Origin: CAYPAV01 sp964408805
Lineage (GTDB): Bacteria > Pseudomonadota > Alphaproteobacteria > UBA8366
Direction of reading: 5' to 3'
Assembly: GCA_964408805.1 (NCBI GenBank)
Contig: CAYPAV010000018.1
Span: forward strand, 1-64,000
Length of the DNA stretch: 64,000 nt
The position numbers were made by a program, and so were the translations under genes. The stretch's first letter is position 1; each line of letters opens with the position of its first letter. Of this stretch, positions 50,616 through 59,464 are shown piece by piece. The notes below the pieces were generated by a model. The model was not told the origin of the DNA, searched no databases, and saw only the letters and a program-made list of their open reading frames with translations.

Positions 50616-51455
50616 TTAGCTGCTGGGTAACGCGCGCGGCGACGGGGTGACGGTCGGAATGACGCTTAAGACGCAATCATGGCTATCCTTACCTGCGATC
50701 GCCGCCAAGGCGGTGCAGGACGGCATCAAGATTTCCTGGTCGATAGTCTTCCAGAATTTCCCGACCTTTGCCGGATCGGTCGTGTCGGCGTTCTTGAAGG
50801 CCGCCATGTACTCACCAACCGTGACGCGATATCCAGAGAGGATCGTCTCGCGCCTGAATGCCCATTCGAACATCTCGAAAATGTCGCCCGCGATGTCGCC
50901 GATATTCGCGATGCTGGGGGCGCCCCCCATGGACGCCAGGGCCACGATCCCCTTGGTCAGGCTCAATGCGCGCCGTGCATCGGGGCGGAGCGCGGCCTTC
51001 ATGATGGCGAACGCGGCGTGGGTATTGACCGCGCGGCTCGCGGCCATGAAGTTCGCGGCCGCCGGGTCGTCCATGATCTGAAGGTTCTGCCGCCAAATCC
51101 GCTTCTCGAAGATCTCTATCGCGCTTAACAATTCCAAGGCGTCCTCGGCGGCCTTGTCGTCGCCCCTGCGGATCGAATGCAGGCCGTACCACGCTAGGCC
51201 GGCCGCGATCGCGTGTCCGCGAAACAACTGTGCCTGCCGATCGCTGTTTTTGACCTCCTCGACGAAGACGCAATCGAGGAAGACGTCGCGGGTCGTCTCG
51301 CGGTCGGCGGGCTTCTTCTTGAGTTCGGCGCGCCCGAGCTTGACGCAATCCTTCATAGAGGTGGCGGGCGCCTCGAAATAGACCGGCGTCAATTGAGACG
51401 CGCAGCCGGCGAGCATCATCGACGCAACCAAAAGCAAACTAGAAATTCTGAACAT
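50616..51455 (-). CDS. Putative lipoprotein, function unknown
   Basis: 279 aa from ATG 51455, which has GGGGGTG upstream; the frame to 51521 adds a region without signal. Lipobox LAGC with Cys18 after a hydrophobic h-region (ISSLLLVASMM). Mature part is mostly helical and contains four further Cys residues (KDCVKLG, LDCVFVEE, PSCTALA, HDCVLSV) that could form two disulfides. I recognise no domain. The region upstream is AT-rich. Confidence 0.75.
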   Translation of the reverse strand: MFRISSLLLVASMMLAGCASQLTPVYFEAPATSMKDCVKLGRAELKKKPADRETTRDVFLDCVFVEEVKNSDRQAQLFRGHAIAAGLAWYGLHSIRRGDDKAAEDALELLSAIEIFEKRIWRQNLQIMDDPAAANFMAASRAVNTHAAFAIMKAALRPDARRALSLTKGIVALASMGGAPSIANIGDIAGDIFEMFEWAFRRETILSGYRVTVGEYMAAFKNADTTDPAKVGKFWKTIDQEILMPSCTALAAIAGKDSHDCVLSVIPTVTPSPRALPSS

Positions 51456-51654
51456 CCGACACCCCCATTTGATCCGACCGACGTAGATATCGATCGAAAA
51501 CCCCCATAACTCGAAATTCAATTTTTACTATCAGGTAATAATAGAAATAGCGCTAATGAAGAGATTCAACAACCAAAACTTTGAAGGGGATATTATTTTT
51601 CCCTCAACAATGTTTTGATTTTATACTGTTACCGAAACGAACAAGAACGGCGCG
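51456..51654. promoter_or_regulatory. Intergenic region with AT-rich stretch upstream of lipoprotein gene
   Basis: 199 bp between two minus-strand genes. The part from about 51515 to 51630 is clearly richer in A and T than its surroundings. It must contain the lipoprotein promoter, read leftward, and the end of the DUF924 transcript. I see no convincing hairpin terminator or palindromic operator. Confidence 0.35.
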
Positions 51655-52215
51655 CTAGAACCCCGAATCGGGATCCTCCAAATATTCCGCCTCGGCCGCC
51701 GTGTTTGCGCGGCCGAGAACCTTGTTGCGGTGGGGAAAGCGGCCGAAGCGTTCGATCACGTCGAGATGCCGCTTCGCATAGTCGAGGCCCTCGGCCCCCG
51801 TCTCGGCGAAAAGCTCGACCGACCGGCGCTGGTCCGCCAGGTCCTCGCTATGCTCATAGGGCAGGTAGAGAAATTCCCGTTCCAGCAGGCCGAGCTCGCG
51901 ATCCTCGCCGGAAGCCACCGCTGCCTTGGCGAGCGCCAGTGCCGGCGCATCCCCCGCGAAAGCGCTTGGATCGTCTCGGAACATATTGCGAGAAAATTGG
52001 TCGAGCACGATGACGAGCGCCAACCTTCCGCTCGGCGTGGCCGCCCAATCATCCAGCCCGCCGGCCATGGCCATCTCGTGGAGCTTGCCAAAGCGGCGAC
52101 CGATTTCGGCATCGAACTCGAGGTTCTTCTCGAACCATTTCTCCCGACGGGTCGTCGGGTCGTCCTCGAACCAGAAGGCCAGAACGCCTTCCGGAGTTTG
52201 GTCAATCGTCGCCAT
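51655..52215 (-). CDS. DUF924 family protein
   Basis: 186 aa from ATG 52215 with GAGGGTG upstream; the open frame to 52281 is not supported. Family pattern: VLAFWFEDDPTTRREKWFEKNLEFD, LALVIVLDQFSRNMFRDDPSAFAGD, EREFLYLPYEHSEDLADQRRSVELF, and HRNKVLGRANTAAEAEYLEDPDSGF at the C terminus. DUF924 proteins are all-helical (TPR-like); function unknown. Divergent from the TauD gene, with 65 bp between start codons. Confidence 0.9.
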   Translation of the reverse strand: MATIDQTPEGVLAFWFEDDPTTRREKWFEKNLEFDAEIGRRFGKLHEMAMAGGLDDWAATPSGRLALVIVLDQFSRNMFRDDPSAFAGDAPALALAKAAVASGEDRELGLLEREFLYLPYEHSEDLADQRRSVELFAETGAEGLDYAKRHLDVIERFGRFPHRNKVLGRANTAAEAEYLEDPDSGF

Positions 52216-52280
52216 CACCCTCGCCTTCCGGGTCCATCGCGCTAGGCTATAAGAAAGGTCACAATGGGAGAAAATCCGCA

Positions 52281-53285
52281 ATGGCGATGACAGCTACCCG
52301 GCAGCCGATTTCCGATTCCTCTGCCTGGTCGAGCGACGACCTTGCCGGTTCGGACGAGTGGGTCTGGACGCTGGACCCAGCGGAGATCGAGGAACTCGAT
52401 GCGGCACTCGCCGAAACCATGCGTCGCGATCTGGCATGGTCCGAGGTCACGGCCGCGGATTTCCCGTTGAACGGAATGACGGAAAAACTGCGCGACGTCG
52501 CGGGCCGCCTCGAGACCGGGCACGGGATCGCGCTGATCCGCGGTCTGCCAATCGAACGCTATTCGCTCGATGATCTGAAACGGCTCTATTTCGGGCTCGC
52601 AAGCCACATCGGAAGGCCGGTGGTACAGAACGGCGGCGCCGGTATGATGCGCGAAATTCGCGATACCGGCGGACCTCGGGTGGAATCTCCGGCCCACCTC
52701 AACTGGCACACCGATCGCGCCGACGTGGTGGTGCTGCTTTGTCTCCGCCAGGCGGCCGAGGGCGGAATCAGCCGGATCGTGAGCGCAACCCGGATATACA
52801 ATGCAATTCTCGAGACCCGGCCCGACCTGATCGACGCGTTGTTCGACGATTTCTATCGCAGTTCGATTGGCGACGAGGTCGGCACCGATGCACCCTATTA
52901 CCTGCTGCCCGTGTTCAGCATGCATGACGGCGCCTTTACCAGCGACTTTTCCCGCGTCTACATCACACAGGCCCAGGCCTTCCCCGAAGTGCCCCGCCTG
53001 ACGGCGGCGCAAACCGAAGCCCTCGACATGATCCCCGAATTGGCGGAAGCGATGTGTTTCGAGCGCATGATCCAGCCCGGCGACATTCAACTCCTGAACA
53101 ATCACGTGACCTACCACGCACGCTCGGCCTATGTGGATGACGCGGCCAGCGGGCGCGACCGGTTCCTGCTCCGGCTTTGGCTGATGACGCCGGAAAGCCG
53201 GCGGCTGCCGAAGAACCAGGCCTCGCTTTGGAGTTCGGCCGCGCTGACGGCGCAAAAACAGCCTGGCCTCGGCAAGACAGCCTAG
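52281..53285 (+). CDS. TauD/TfdA family dioxygenase
   Basis: 334 aa. Fe(II) triad visible: HxD in LNWHTDRADVV and the distal His in LLNNHVTYHARS; the 2-oxoglutarate Arg in DRFLLRLWLMTPESR. N-terminal 60 residues are a helical lead. The family hydroxylates or oxidatively cleaves small acids. First gene of a plus-strand cluster with ABM, GMC oxidoreductase, beta-propeller and VOC genes, suggesting an oxidative catabolic pathway. GGGAG lies 10 bases before the ATG; ATG 52287 is an alternative. Substrate unknown. Confidence 0.9.
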   Translation: MAMTATRQPISDSSAWSSDDLAGSDEWVWTLDPAEIEELDAALAETMRRDLAWSEVTAADFPLNGMTEKLRDVAGRLETGHGIALIRGLPIERYSLDDLKRLYFGLASHIGRPVVQNGGAGMMREIRDTGGPRVESPAHLNWHTDRADVVVLLCLRQAAEGGISRIVSATRIYNAILETRPDLIDALFDDFYRSSIGDEVGTDAPYYLLPVFSMHDGAFTSDFSRVYITQAQAFPEVPRLTAAQTEALDMIPELAEAMCFERMIQPGDIQLLNNHVTYHARSAYVDDAASGRDRFLLRLWLMTPESRRLPKNQASLWSSAALTAQKQPGLGKTA

Positions 53286-53311
53286 TTCAACCAAATTAGG
53301 GAGACCCCGAA

Positions 53312-53608
53312 ATGACGGCTTTCGCCATCATGGTGAAGTTCACCTTGAAGGACGGCACAAAGGAGAAGTTCATGGAGGCGGCGCTCTACGACGCCGAGCA
53401 TTCGATGCGCGACGAACCCGCCTGCCAGCAGTTCCGCGTCCTGACCGTCGACGACGACCCCAATACGGTTTATTTCCTCGAAATCTACGATAACGAGGAA
53501 GCCCTGGACGTGCATCGCCAGCAGCCCCATTACGCGGTCTATTCGAAAGTCGCGGCGGAACTCGGCGTCGAACGCGAACGGACCGTCCTGACCTTGCAAA
53601 ACCCCTGA
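53312..53608 (+). CDS. Antibiotic biosynthesis monooxygenase (ABM/YgiN-like) domain protein
   Basis: 98 aa with AGGGAG 8 bases upstream. Single ferredoxin-like ABM domain: FAIMVKFTLKDGTKEKFMEAAL, ACQQFRVLTVDDDPNTVYFLEIYDNEEALDVH. These small dimeric proteins act as cofactor-free quinone monooxygenases or assist degradation (LsrG-like). It lies 26 bp after the TauD gene and 15 bp before the GMC gene. Confidence 0.9.
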   Translation: MTAFAIMVKFTLKDGTKEKFMEAALYDAEHSMRDEPACQQFRVLTVDDDPNTVYFLEIYDNEEALDVHRQQPHYAVYSKVAAELGVERERTVLTLQNP

Positions 53609-53623
53609 AGCGAGCCGCCCTTC

Positions 53624-55321
53624 ATGACCACTTACGATTACATCATCGTCGGCGGCGGATCCGCCGGCAGCGTCCAGGCCAACCGTCTTTCGGCGCGTTC
53701 CTCCAACCGGGTCCTGCTCCTCGAAGCGGGCATGGACACACCGCACAACCGGGTGCCGCCTCAGGTCCACGACAGTTACCCGGGCAAGGTCTATTTCGAT
53801 CCGGAATTCATTTGGAACGGCCTCAAGGTTCATTTGCAGCCGGTGGCGCATAACCGTCCGGAACGCCCGCCGCTTCGCCAATACGAACAAGCCCGCGTGA
53901 TGGGCGGGGGCTCCAGCATCAACGGCCAGCTCGCCAATCGCGGCGCCCCCACAGATTACGACGAGTGGGGCCGCCTGGGTGCCGAAGGCTGGAGTTGGGA
54001 GACCTGCCTGCCCTTTTTCCGGAAGCTCGAACGGGATATGGATTTCGACGACGAATTCCACGGCCGCGACGGCCGCATCGGTATTCGGCGTATTTTCCCC
54101 AACGATTGGCCCGGCTTTGCGAAGGCGGTCGCGGCGGCGCTCGATGCCGACGGTGTCGAATATCTGGTGGACCAGAACGGCGCCTTTCGCGACGGCTATT
54201 TCCCAATCTCGATCTCGAACGTCCAGGACCGGCGAATCTCTGCGGCGATCGGCTATCTGGACCCAATGACCCGCCAGCGGAACAACTTGCGGATCGAATC
54301 CCGCATCCGGGTGAAGGAGATTACCTTCGACGGTCGCCGGGCAACCGGCGTCGTTGCGGAAAAAAACGGCCGGGAGCTCACCTTCGAGGGACGCGAGGTC
54401 ATTCTCTGCTCTGGCGCCATCCATTCCCCGGCAATGCTGATGCGCGCCGGGATCGGACCGGTCGGCCATCTGCACGAGATGGGGGTCGAGGTCCGCGCCG
54501 AGGTGCCGGGAGTCGGCCAAAACCTGATGGAGCATCCCGCCGCCGCCATGTCCGCGTGGATGCAGCCGGACGCCCGGCTGAACGGCATCACCCAGCGGCA
54601 TATCCATGTCGGCCTTCGCTACTCCTCCGGCCTGCACGACGCCCCCGCCGGGGACATGTTCGCGGTCGTGGTCACAAAATCGGCCTGGCATAGTGTTGGC
54701 GATCAGCTCGGTTCGATGCTCGCCTGGGTCAACAAATCCTATTCGAAGGGCCAGGTAACCCTGACCTCGCGCGATTGGCGGGTCGAACCGACGGTCGAGT
54801 TCAACATGCTTTCCGACCGCCGCGACCTCGACCGGCTGATGGATTGCTATCGCCGCCTCAACGCCATTTTCGCCGCGGAGGCCGTGCAAGCGGTCACCCG
54901 GAACGCCTTCGCCTCCGCCTATAGCGAGAAGGTCCGCAAGGTCGGCACGGTGACGGCGCGGAACAAGATCCTGACCGACATCCTGGGCCGGGTCCTCGAC
55001 GGACCGGACTGGCTCCGCCGGGTCTTGATCGAGAAGGTCATCACCGAGGGCGACAGCCTGGCGGTGCTGATGTCCGACGACGAGGCCCTTGAGGATTACC
55101 TTCGGCGGAACGTCACCGGGACCTGGCATGCGTCGTGTACCTGCCGCATGGGCCGGGCCGACGACCCGGACGCGGTCACCGACAACCAGGGCCGAGTACG
55201 CGGAGTCGAGGGTCTCCGTGTCGTAGACGCCTCGATCATGCCGACGGTCCCTTGCGCGAACACCAACATTCCGACGATCATGACATCGGAGAGGATCGCC
55301 GATACGATCTTGAATGCATGA
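53624..55321 (+). CDS. GMC family FAD-dependent oxidoreductase
   Basis: 565 aa. FAD-binding GxGxxG in DYIIVGGGSAGSVQANRLS, the GMC signatures QARVMGGGSSINGQLANRG and GAIHSPAMLMRAGIGP, and the catalytic His in GTWHASCTCRMG with the second residue in PCANTNIPTIM (Asn instead of His in that loop, as in several GMC members). It oxidises alcohols with O2 or an acceptor. No signal peptide. The 3' end runs into the propeller gene (8 bp overlap with an upstream ATG, 16 bp to the chosen start). Confidence 0.93.
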   Translation: MTTYDYIIVGGGSAGSVQANRLSARSSNRVLLLEAGMDTPHNRVPPQVHDSYPGKVYFDPEFIWNGLKVHLQPVAHNRPERPPLRQYEQARVMGGGSSINGQLANRGAPTDYDEWGRLGAEGWSWETCLPFFRKLERDMDFDDEFHGRDGRIGIRRIFPNDWPGFAKAVAAALDADGVEYLVDQNGAFRDGYFPISISNVQDRRISAAIGYLDPMTRQRNNLRIESRIRVKEITFDGRRATGVVAEKNGRELTFEGREVILCSGAIHSPAMLMRAGIGPVGHLHEMGVEVRAEVPGVGQNLMEHPAAAMSAWMQPDARLNGITQRHIHVGLRYSSGLHDAPAGDMFAVVVTKSAWHSVGDQLGSMLAWVNKSYSKGQVTLTSRDWRVEPTVEFNMLSDRRDLDRLMDCYRRLNAIFAAEAVQAVTRNAFASAYSEKVRKVGTVTARNKILTDILGRVLDGPDWLRRVLIEKVITEGDSLAVLMSDDEALEDYLRRNVTGTWHASCTCRMGRADDPDAVTDNQGRVRGVEGLRVVDASIMPTVPCANTNIPTIMTSERIADTILNA

Positions 55322-55337
55322 CTTGAGGAATTGGCCG

Positions 55338-56216
55338 ATGATCCGATTGACGAGATGGTCGATCAGAATCGCGATTTTCCAAGTCCTTGCGATGCTGACG
55401 CTCGGCGCGGCGGAGGCCCAATCCTTCAAGACGACCTTGCTTGCCAAGACGGCAACCACTTTCGGCAACCCGCATGAAGTCGTCCTCTCGCCGGACGGGC
55501 GGCGGCTCTACGTCGCCGATGTCAGCAACAACGCCATCAAGGTATTGGAAGCGGACACGCTGAAGACGGTCGGCATTTTCGGAATCGGCGATCTCAGCTC
55601 GCCGCACGACGTCACATTCGACCGGGACGGACGGCTCCTGGTCGCCGACTCAGGTAACGATCGGATCGTCGTCTATCTGGTGCGCGGTGCAAAAGCGAAG
55701 AAGGTGGTCGCTTACGGGCCCGAGATGGGCAGCCCGGAGGGTGTCGCCGTCGCCGCAAATGGCGATGTCTACGTCACCAATGCCTCGCGGCACACGATTC
55801 TGGTCCTGCGGGACGGCCGCATCGTCCGACGTGCCGGACGGTATGGGGACGAGAACGGCGCCTATCGCCGGCCGCACGACATCCATATCGATCATATCGG
55901 CCGCATTTTCGCGGTCGATCCGGGCAATGAGCGCATCCAGCTCCTGGATCCAAGATTGCGCGTTGTCGGCAGTCTCGGCGGCGCGCCCTATGATTTCGAC
56001 GAGCCGAAATACGTCGCCGTCGACAGAGAGGGCCGGCTCTATATCGCCGACGAGGACAACAGCCGGATCGTCGTCCTGGACCGGAATTACAAGGTGCTGG
56101 GAACAATCGAGGGCGATCTTGACCGGCCCGAAGGCGTCGAGGTCAGGGGCGACCGGATATGGGTCGCCGATACCCACAACGACCGGATATTACTTTACCG
56201 ATTGGATTGGAAATGA
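55338..56216 (+). CDS. Exported NHL-repeat beta-propeller protein
   Basis: 292 aa from ATG 55338, with GAGG 9 bases upstream inside the spacer after GMC. Signal peptide to about residue 28 (FQVLAMLTLGAAEAQ). Five to six NHL blades follow: GNPHEVVLSPDGRRLYVADV, SSPHDVTFDRDGRLLVADSG, GSPEGVAVAANGDVYVTNAS, RRPHDIHIDHIGRIFAVDPG, DEPKYVAVDREGRLYIADED, DRPEGVEVRGDRIWVADTH. A periplasmic six-bladed propeller that could bind or lactonise a substrate for the neighbouring oxidoreductases. Stop overlaps the VOC start (ATGA). Confidence 0.9.
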   Translation: MIRLTRWSIRIAIFQVLAMLTLGAAEAQSFKTTLLAKTATTFGNPHEVVLSPDGRRLYVADVSNNAIKVLEADTLKTVGIFGIGDLSSPHDVTFDRDGRLLVADSGNDRIVVYLVRGAKAKKVVAYGPEMGSPEGVAVAANGDVYVTNASRHTILVLRDGRIVRRAGRYGDENGAYRRPHDIHIDHIGRIFAVDPGNERIQLLDPRLRVVGSLGGAPYDFDEPKYVAVDREGRLYIADEDNSRIVVLDRNYKVLGTIEGDLDRPEGVEVRGDRIWVADTHNDRILLYRLDWK

Positions 56217-56623
56217 GCATTTCTATCAAAGGACTGGACCACGTGGTCATCCGCACGGACCATCTCCAGGAGATGATCCGCTTCTATGAAACCGTCCTGA
56301 ACTGTCCCCTGGAGCGGAGCGCCGAGCACGTCGGGCTGTACCAGATGCGCGCCGGATCAGCGTTGATCGATCTTGTCGATGTCAAAGGTGAGATCGGCCA
56401 GCGTGGCGGGGCGGCACCGGGCGCCACGGCGCGCAACATGGACCACTACTGCGTCCGCGTAGAGCCGTTCGACGAGGCCGCCATCCGCCGTCACCTGAAA
56501 AGCCACGGCGTCACCGCCGGCGAGACGGCCCAGCGCACCGGCGCCGAAGGGACCGGCTCGTCGATCTACATCCAGGATCCCGACGGCAACACGGTCGAAC
56601 TGAAGGGTCCGGCGACGGGATAG
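56213..56623 (+). CDS. VOC family protein
   Basis: 136 aa from ATG 56213, which overlaps the propeller TGA. VOC blocks: KGLDHVVIRTDHLQEMIRFYETVLN, VGLYQMRAGSALIDLVDV, MDHYCVRVEPFDEAAI and YIQDPDGNTVELKG with the Glu ligand. It resembles small glyoxalase I or fosfomycin-resistance-like members. Translational coupling suggests it works in the same pathway as the GMC/TauD cluster. Confidence 0.88.
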   Translation: MSISIKGLDHVVIRTDHLQEMIRFYETVLNCPLERSAEHVGLYQMRAGSALIDLVDVKGEIGQRGGAAPGATARNMDHYCVRVEPFDEAAIRRHLKSHGVTAGETAQRTGAEGTGSSIYIQDPDGNTVELKGPATG

Positions 56624-56676
56624 GGCTTTGCCGAAGGCGAAGCCCGGGCATGACTTCCGGATAACCCTTCGGGTTT
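56623..56676. terminator. Two hairpins between convergent VOC and molybdenum hydroxylase genes
   Basis: GGGCTTTGCC (56623-56632) and GGCGAAGCCC (56636-56645) form a 10-bp stem with a GAA loop and one wobble pair. A second, short hairpin AACCC-TTC-GGGTT lies at 56663-56675, followed by TCC. The position between convergent genes fits a bidirectional terminator, but no long T run follows, so this is tentative. Confidence 0.4.
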
Positions 56677-56712
56677 CCTGAATGACAACCGTGGCGACGG
56701 CCCGACCTGAAC

Positions 56713-58983
56713 CTACACCTCGTCCCCATCAATCAACGCCAACAGCTTCGGCGGCGACATCGGCAGCGATTGCGGGCGAATCCCGATTGCGTCGCCGACG
56801 GCGTTCGCGACGGCGGCCAGGGTCGGAACCACGGGCACCTCGCCGACGCCCCGGAGGCCGTACGGGTGGTTGGGATTCGACACCTCCACGATCACGGTCT
56901 CGATCATCGGCACATCCGAGGCGACGGGGATGCGGTAGTCGAGGAAGCTTGGGTTTTCCATGCACCCGTCCTCGCCATAGATGTACTCCTCGTTCAGCGC
57001 CCAGCCGACGCCCTGGACCGCGCCGCCCTGATACTGCCCTTCGACCTGGAGCGGATGGATCGCCTTACCGGCATCCTCGACGACCGTGTAGCGCTTGACG
57101 TCGGTTCGGCCGGTTTCCTTGTCGACCGCGACGTCGACGATGTGCAGACCGAAACCCGGCCCCTCGCCGGTGACCGCCATCTCCGAATGACCGGCGATGG
57201 CACCGTGGGAGACGCTCGTCTTGCTCGCGATGTCGGCGATCGAGAGTGGTTCGAATTCGCCGACGTTGGAGCTCGAGGGTCGGCAATGCCCGTCCTCGAA
57301 AACGACGCCGTCCTCGGGCACGTCCCAGATTTCGGCCGCCCGGCGGATCATTTCGGTAATCGCTTGGCGCGCCGAATCGATGACCACCATGCCGACGGAG
57401 AAGGTCGTGCGGCTGCCCGCGGTGACCCGGTTGTTGCCGGTCGTGCTGCTATCACCGAGAACCGCCCGCACCTTGTCGAGAGGCAAGCCCAGCTCCTCCG
57501 CCGCCATCATGCAGATCGAAAGGCGCGAGCCGGCGACATCGGAGGTCCCGAGCAGGATCGTCACCGAGCCCCCCGGCGTGATGGTCAAGGTGCCGGTGGT
57601 GTCGCCGCCCCGATTGAACCAGAACCCGGCCGAGACCCCCCGCCCCTGCCCTTCCGGCAAGGGTGCTGTGTAGTGGTCCGATTTCTTGGCCGCCTCCAGC
57701 GTCTCGACGAAGCCGATGCGCTGGAAGGTGACGCCGTAGAGCGTCTTGTAACCCTCGGTCGCGGCGTTCTTGAGCCGGAAATCAATCGGGTCCATGCCAA
57801 GCTCGGCTGCCAGTTCGCTGACGATGCCCTCGACCCCGAAGACGACCTGCGGCACGCAGGGCGCACGGAAGGCATTCACCTTGGGCCGGTTCGACAATAC
57901 CTCCTGGGAGACCGTCTTGACGTTCTCGAGCGCGTAGCGGGTGAACATGGCGGTGGCGCCGTTCACCATCGAGGAGCCGATGAAACATCCGGTCTGGAAG
58001 GCGAGATCGGCTTCGGCCGCCGTGATCTTGCCGTCCTTGGTCGCGCCCATCTTGATCCGCGAGCGCGTTCCCGAGACTGGACCCGTGGCCCGGAACACCT
58101 CGTTTCGCGTGAGGACGATCCGGACCGGGCGGCGCGCCTTCTTGGAGAGCATGATCGCCACCGGCTCTGGATAGAAGCTCGTCTTGCCACCGAATCCGCC
58201 GCCCATCTCGGACTGGGAGACCCGAATCTTGGAGGATTCGACCTTAAGGATGGTCGCCAGCCGGTCCCGGAACACATGGGTCCCCTGGGTGCTGCACCAC
58301 AGCTCGATGGAGCCGTCCTCGCCCCAGCTCCCGACGCAGCCCTGAGGCTCGATATAGGATTGATGCATCGGCCGGGTATCGAACTCCCGCTCGATGATCA
58401 CGTCGGCCTCGGCGAAGCCTTTCTCGACGTCACCCATCGAAAGCTCAAGGCGTTCGGATATGTTGGTCGACTTGTCTTCCGCGCCCTCAACGCCCTTGGT
58501 GCGGACATGGTCGTGCAGAATAGGCGCGTCCGGCTTCATCGCGTCATCGAGCTCGATGACGTGCGGTAAAATTTCGTAGTCGACCTCGATCAGCTTGAGC
58601 GCGCGCTTGGCGATGGCCTCGCTGGTCGCCGCCACGGCGGCCACCGGATGGCCGTCGTGCAGCGCCTTTTCGCGCGCCATGCTGATTCGTGTCATCTCTC
58701 CGGCGGGAGATTCCACCGGAATGAACGGGAAGTCCTCGCCGGTAACGACGGATTTGATGCCCGGCAGCGCCTCCGCCTTCGAGGTATCGATCGACTTGAT
58801 GATCGCGTGCGGGTGCGGACTTCGCAAAATCTTGCCGTACAGCATGCCCGGCACGAAATAGTCGGCGCTGAACTTGGCTCGTCCCATGACCTTGTCGGGT
58901 CCGTCATGCTTGACCGGGTTGGTGCCGACGATCTTCAGGTCCTTGTCGGGATTGTAGCCGCTTTCTTCCAGTATCGACGCCAT
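56713..58983 (-). CDS. Xanthine dehydrogenase-family molybdopterin-binding large subunit (CoxL-like)
   Basis: 756 aa. Aldehyde oxidase a/b hammerhead (VMGRAKFSADYFVPGMLYGKILRSPHPHA, about 32-60) followed by the Mo-pterin domain: MHQSYIEPQG, EMGGGFGGKT, AFRAPCVPQVVFG, and the catalytic Glu in YGLRGVGEVPVVPT near the C terminus. The CO-dehydrogenase CxSFR loop is absent, so this is not a CO dehydrogenase. It hydroxylates an N-heterocycle or aldehyde with water. Operon order is FAD, Fe-S, Mo subunit; only 1 bp separates its start from the Fe-S stop. Confidence 0.92.
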   Translation of the reverse strand: MASILEESGYNPDKDLKIVGTNPVKHDGPDKVMGRAKFSADYFVPGMLYGKILRSPHPHAIIKSIDTSKAEALPGIKSVVTGEDFPFIPVESPAGEMTRISMAREKALHDGHPVAAVAATSEAIAKRALKLIEVDYEILPHVIELDDAMKPDAPILHDHVRTKGVEGAEDKSTNISERLELSMGDVEKGFAEADVIIEREFDTRPMHQSYIEPQGCVGSWGEDGSIELWCSTQGTHVFRDRLATILKVESSKIRVSQSEMGGGFGGKTSFYPEPVAIMLSKKARRPVRIVLTRNEVFRATGPVSGTRSRIKMGATKDGKITAAEADLAFQTGCFIGSSMVNGATAMFTRYALENVKTVSQEVLSNRPKVNAFRAPCVPQVVFGVEGIVSELAAELGMDPIDFRLKNAATEGYKTLYGVTFQRIGFVETLEAAKKSDHYTAPLPEGQGRGVSAGFWFNRGGDTTGTLTITPGGSVTILLGTSDVAGSRLSICMMAAEELGLPLDKVRAVLGDSSTTGNNRVTAGSRTTFSVGMVVIDSARQAITEMIRRAAEIWDVPEDGVVFEDGHCRPSSSNVGEFEPLSIADIASKTSVSHGAIAGHSEMAVTGEGPGFGLHIVDVAVDKETGRTDVKRYTVVEDAGKAIHPLQVEGQYQGGAVQGVGWALNEEYIYGEDGCMENPSFLDYRIPVASDVPMIETVIVEVSNPNHPYGLRGVGEVPVVPTLAAVANAVGDAIGIRPQSLPMSPPKLLALIDGDEV

Positions 58984-58984
58984 G

Positions 58985-59464
58985 TCAGCTCTCCCTCATC
59001 TCTTCGGCCGCCGCAAGGACGGAGCGGATGATCTTATCGTAGCCGGTGCATCGGCAGAGATTACCGGCGAGCCAGAAGCGGACCTCGGTCTCCGTCGGAT
59101 CGGGGTTCCGTTCCAGCAGAGCCTTCGCCGCGACCAGGATGCCCGGCGTGCAAATGCCGCATTGCGATCCGTTGAGCTCGAGAATCTGGCGCTGCAGCGG
59201 ATGCAGCGCCTCGCCGTCGGCCATGTTTTCGATGGTCTCGATCGACTTGCCCTCGGCCTCGATCGCCAGCACCAGGCAGGAACACACCAGCTTGCCGTCG
59301 AACATGATGCTGCAGGCACCGCAATCGCCTGTCGAACAGCCTTCCTTGGTCCCGGTGAACTGCAACTCGGTGCGCAAGACATCGACCAACGAACGGGTCG
59401 GCTCGGTGAGGAAGTCGTACTCATCCCCATTTACGGTGGTCGTTACGTGAACTTTTTTCGCCAT
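58985..59464 (-). CDS. [2Fe-2S] small subunit of molybdenum hydroxylase (CoxS-like)
   Basis: 159 aa. Plant-type cluster CSTGDCGACS with the later Cys of VCSCLV (about 43-63) and the alpha-helical cluster CGICTPG plus LCRCTGY (about 104-140). These carry electrons from the Mo site to FAD. Start overlaps the FAD-subunit stop by one base (TGATG). All eight Cys ligands are present. Confidence 0.95.
   Translation of the reverse strand: MAKKVHVTTTVNGDEYDFLTEPTRSLVDVLRTELQFTGTKEGCSTGDCGACSIMFDGKLVCSCLVLAIEAEGKSIETIENMADGEALHPLQRQILELNGSQCGICTPGILVAAKALLERNPDPTETEVRFWLAGNLCRCTGYDKIIRSVLAAAEEMRES

Noticed and set aside
53282..55468. 728-codon minus-strand open frame
   Set aside because: It is antisense to the GMC oxidoreductase, which has clear FAD and catalytic motifs. 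The long antisense frame is a common effect of GC-rich codon use.
56770..58569. 599-codon plus-strand open frame
   Set aside because: Shadow of the molybdenum hydroxylase large subunit.
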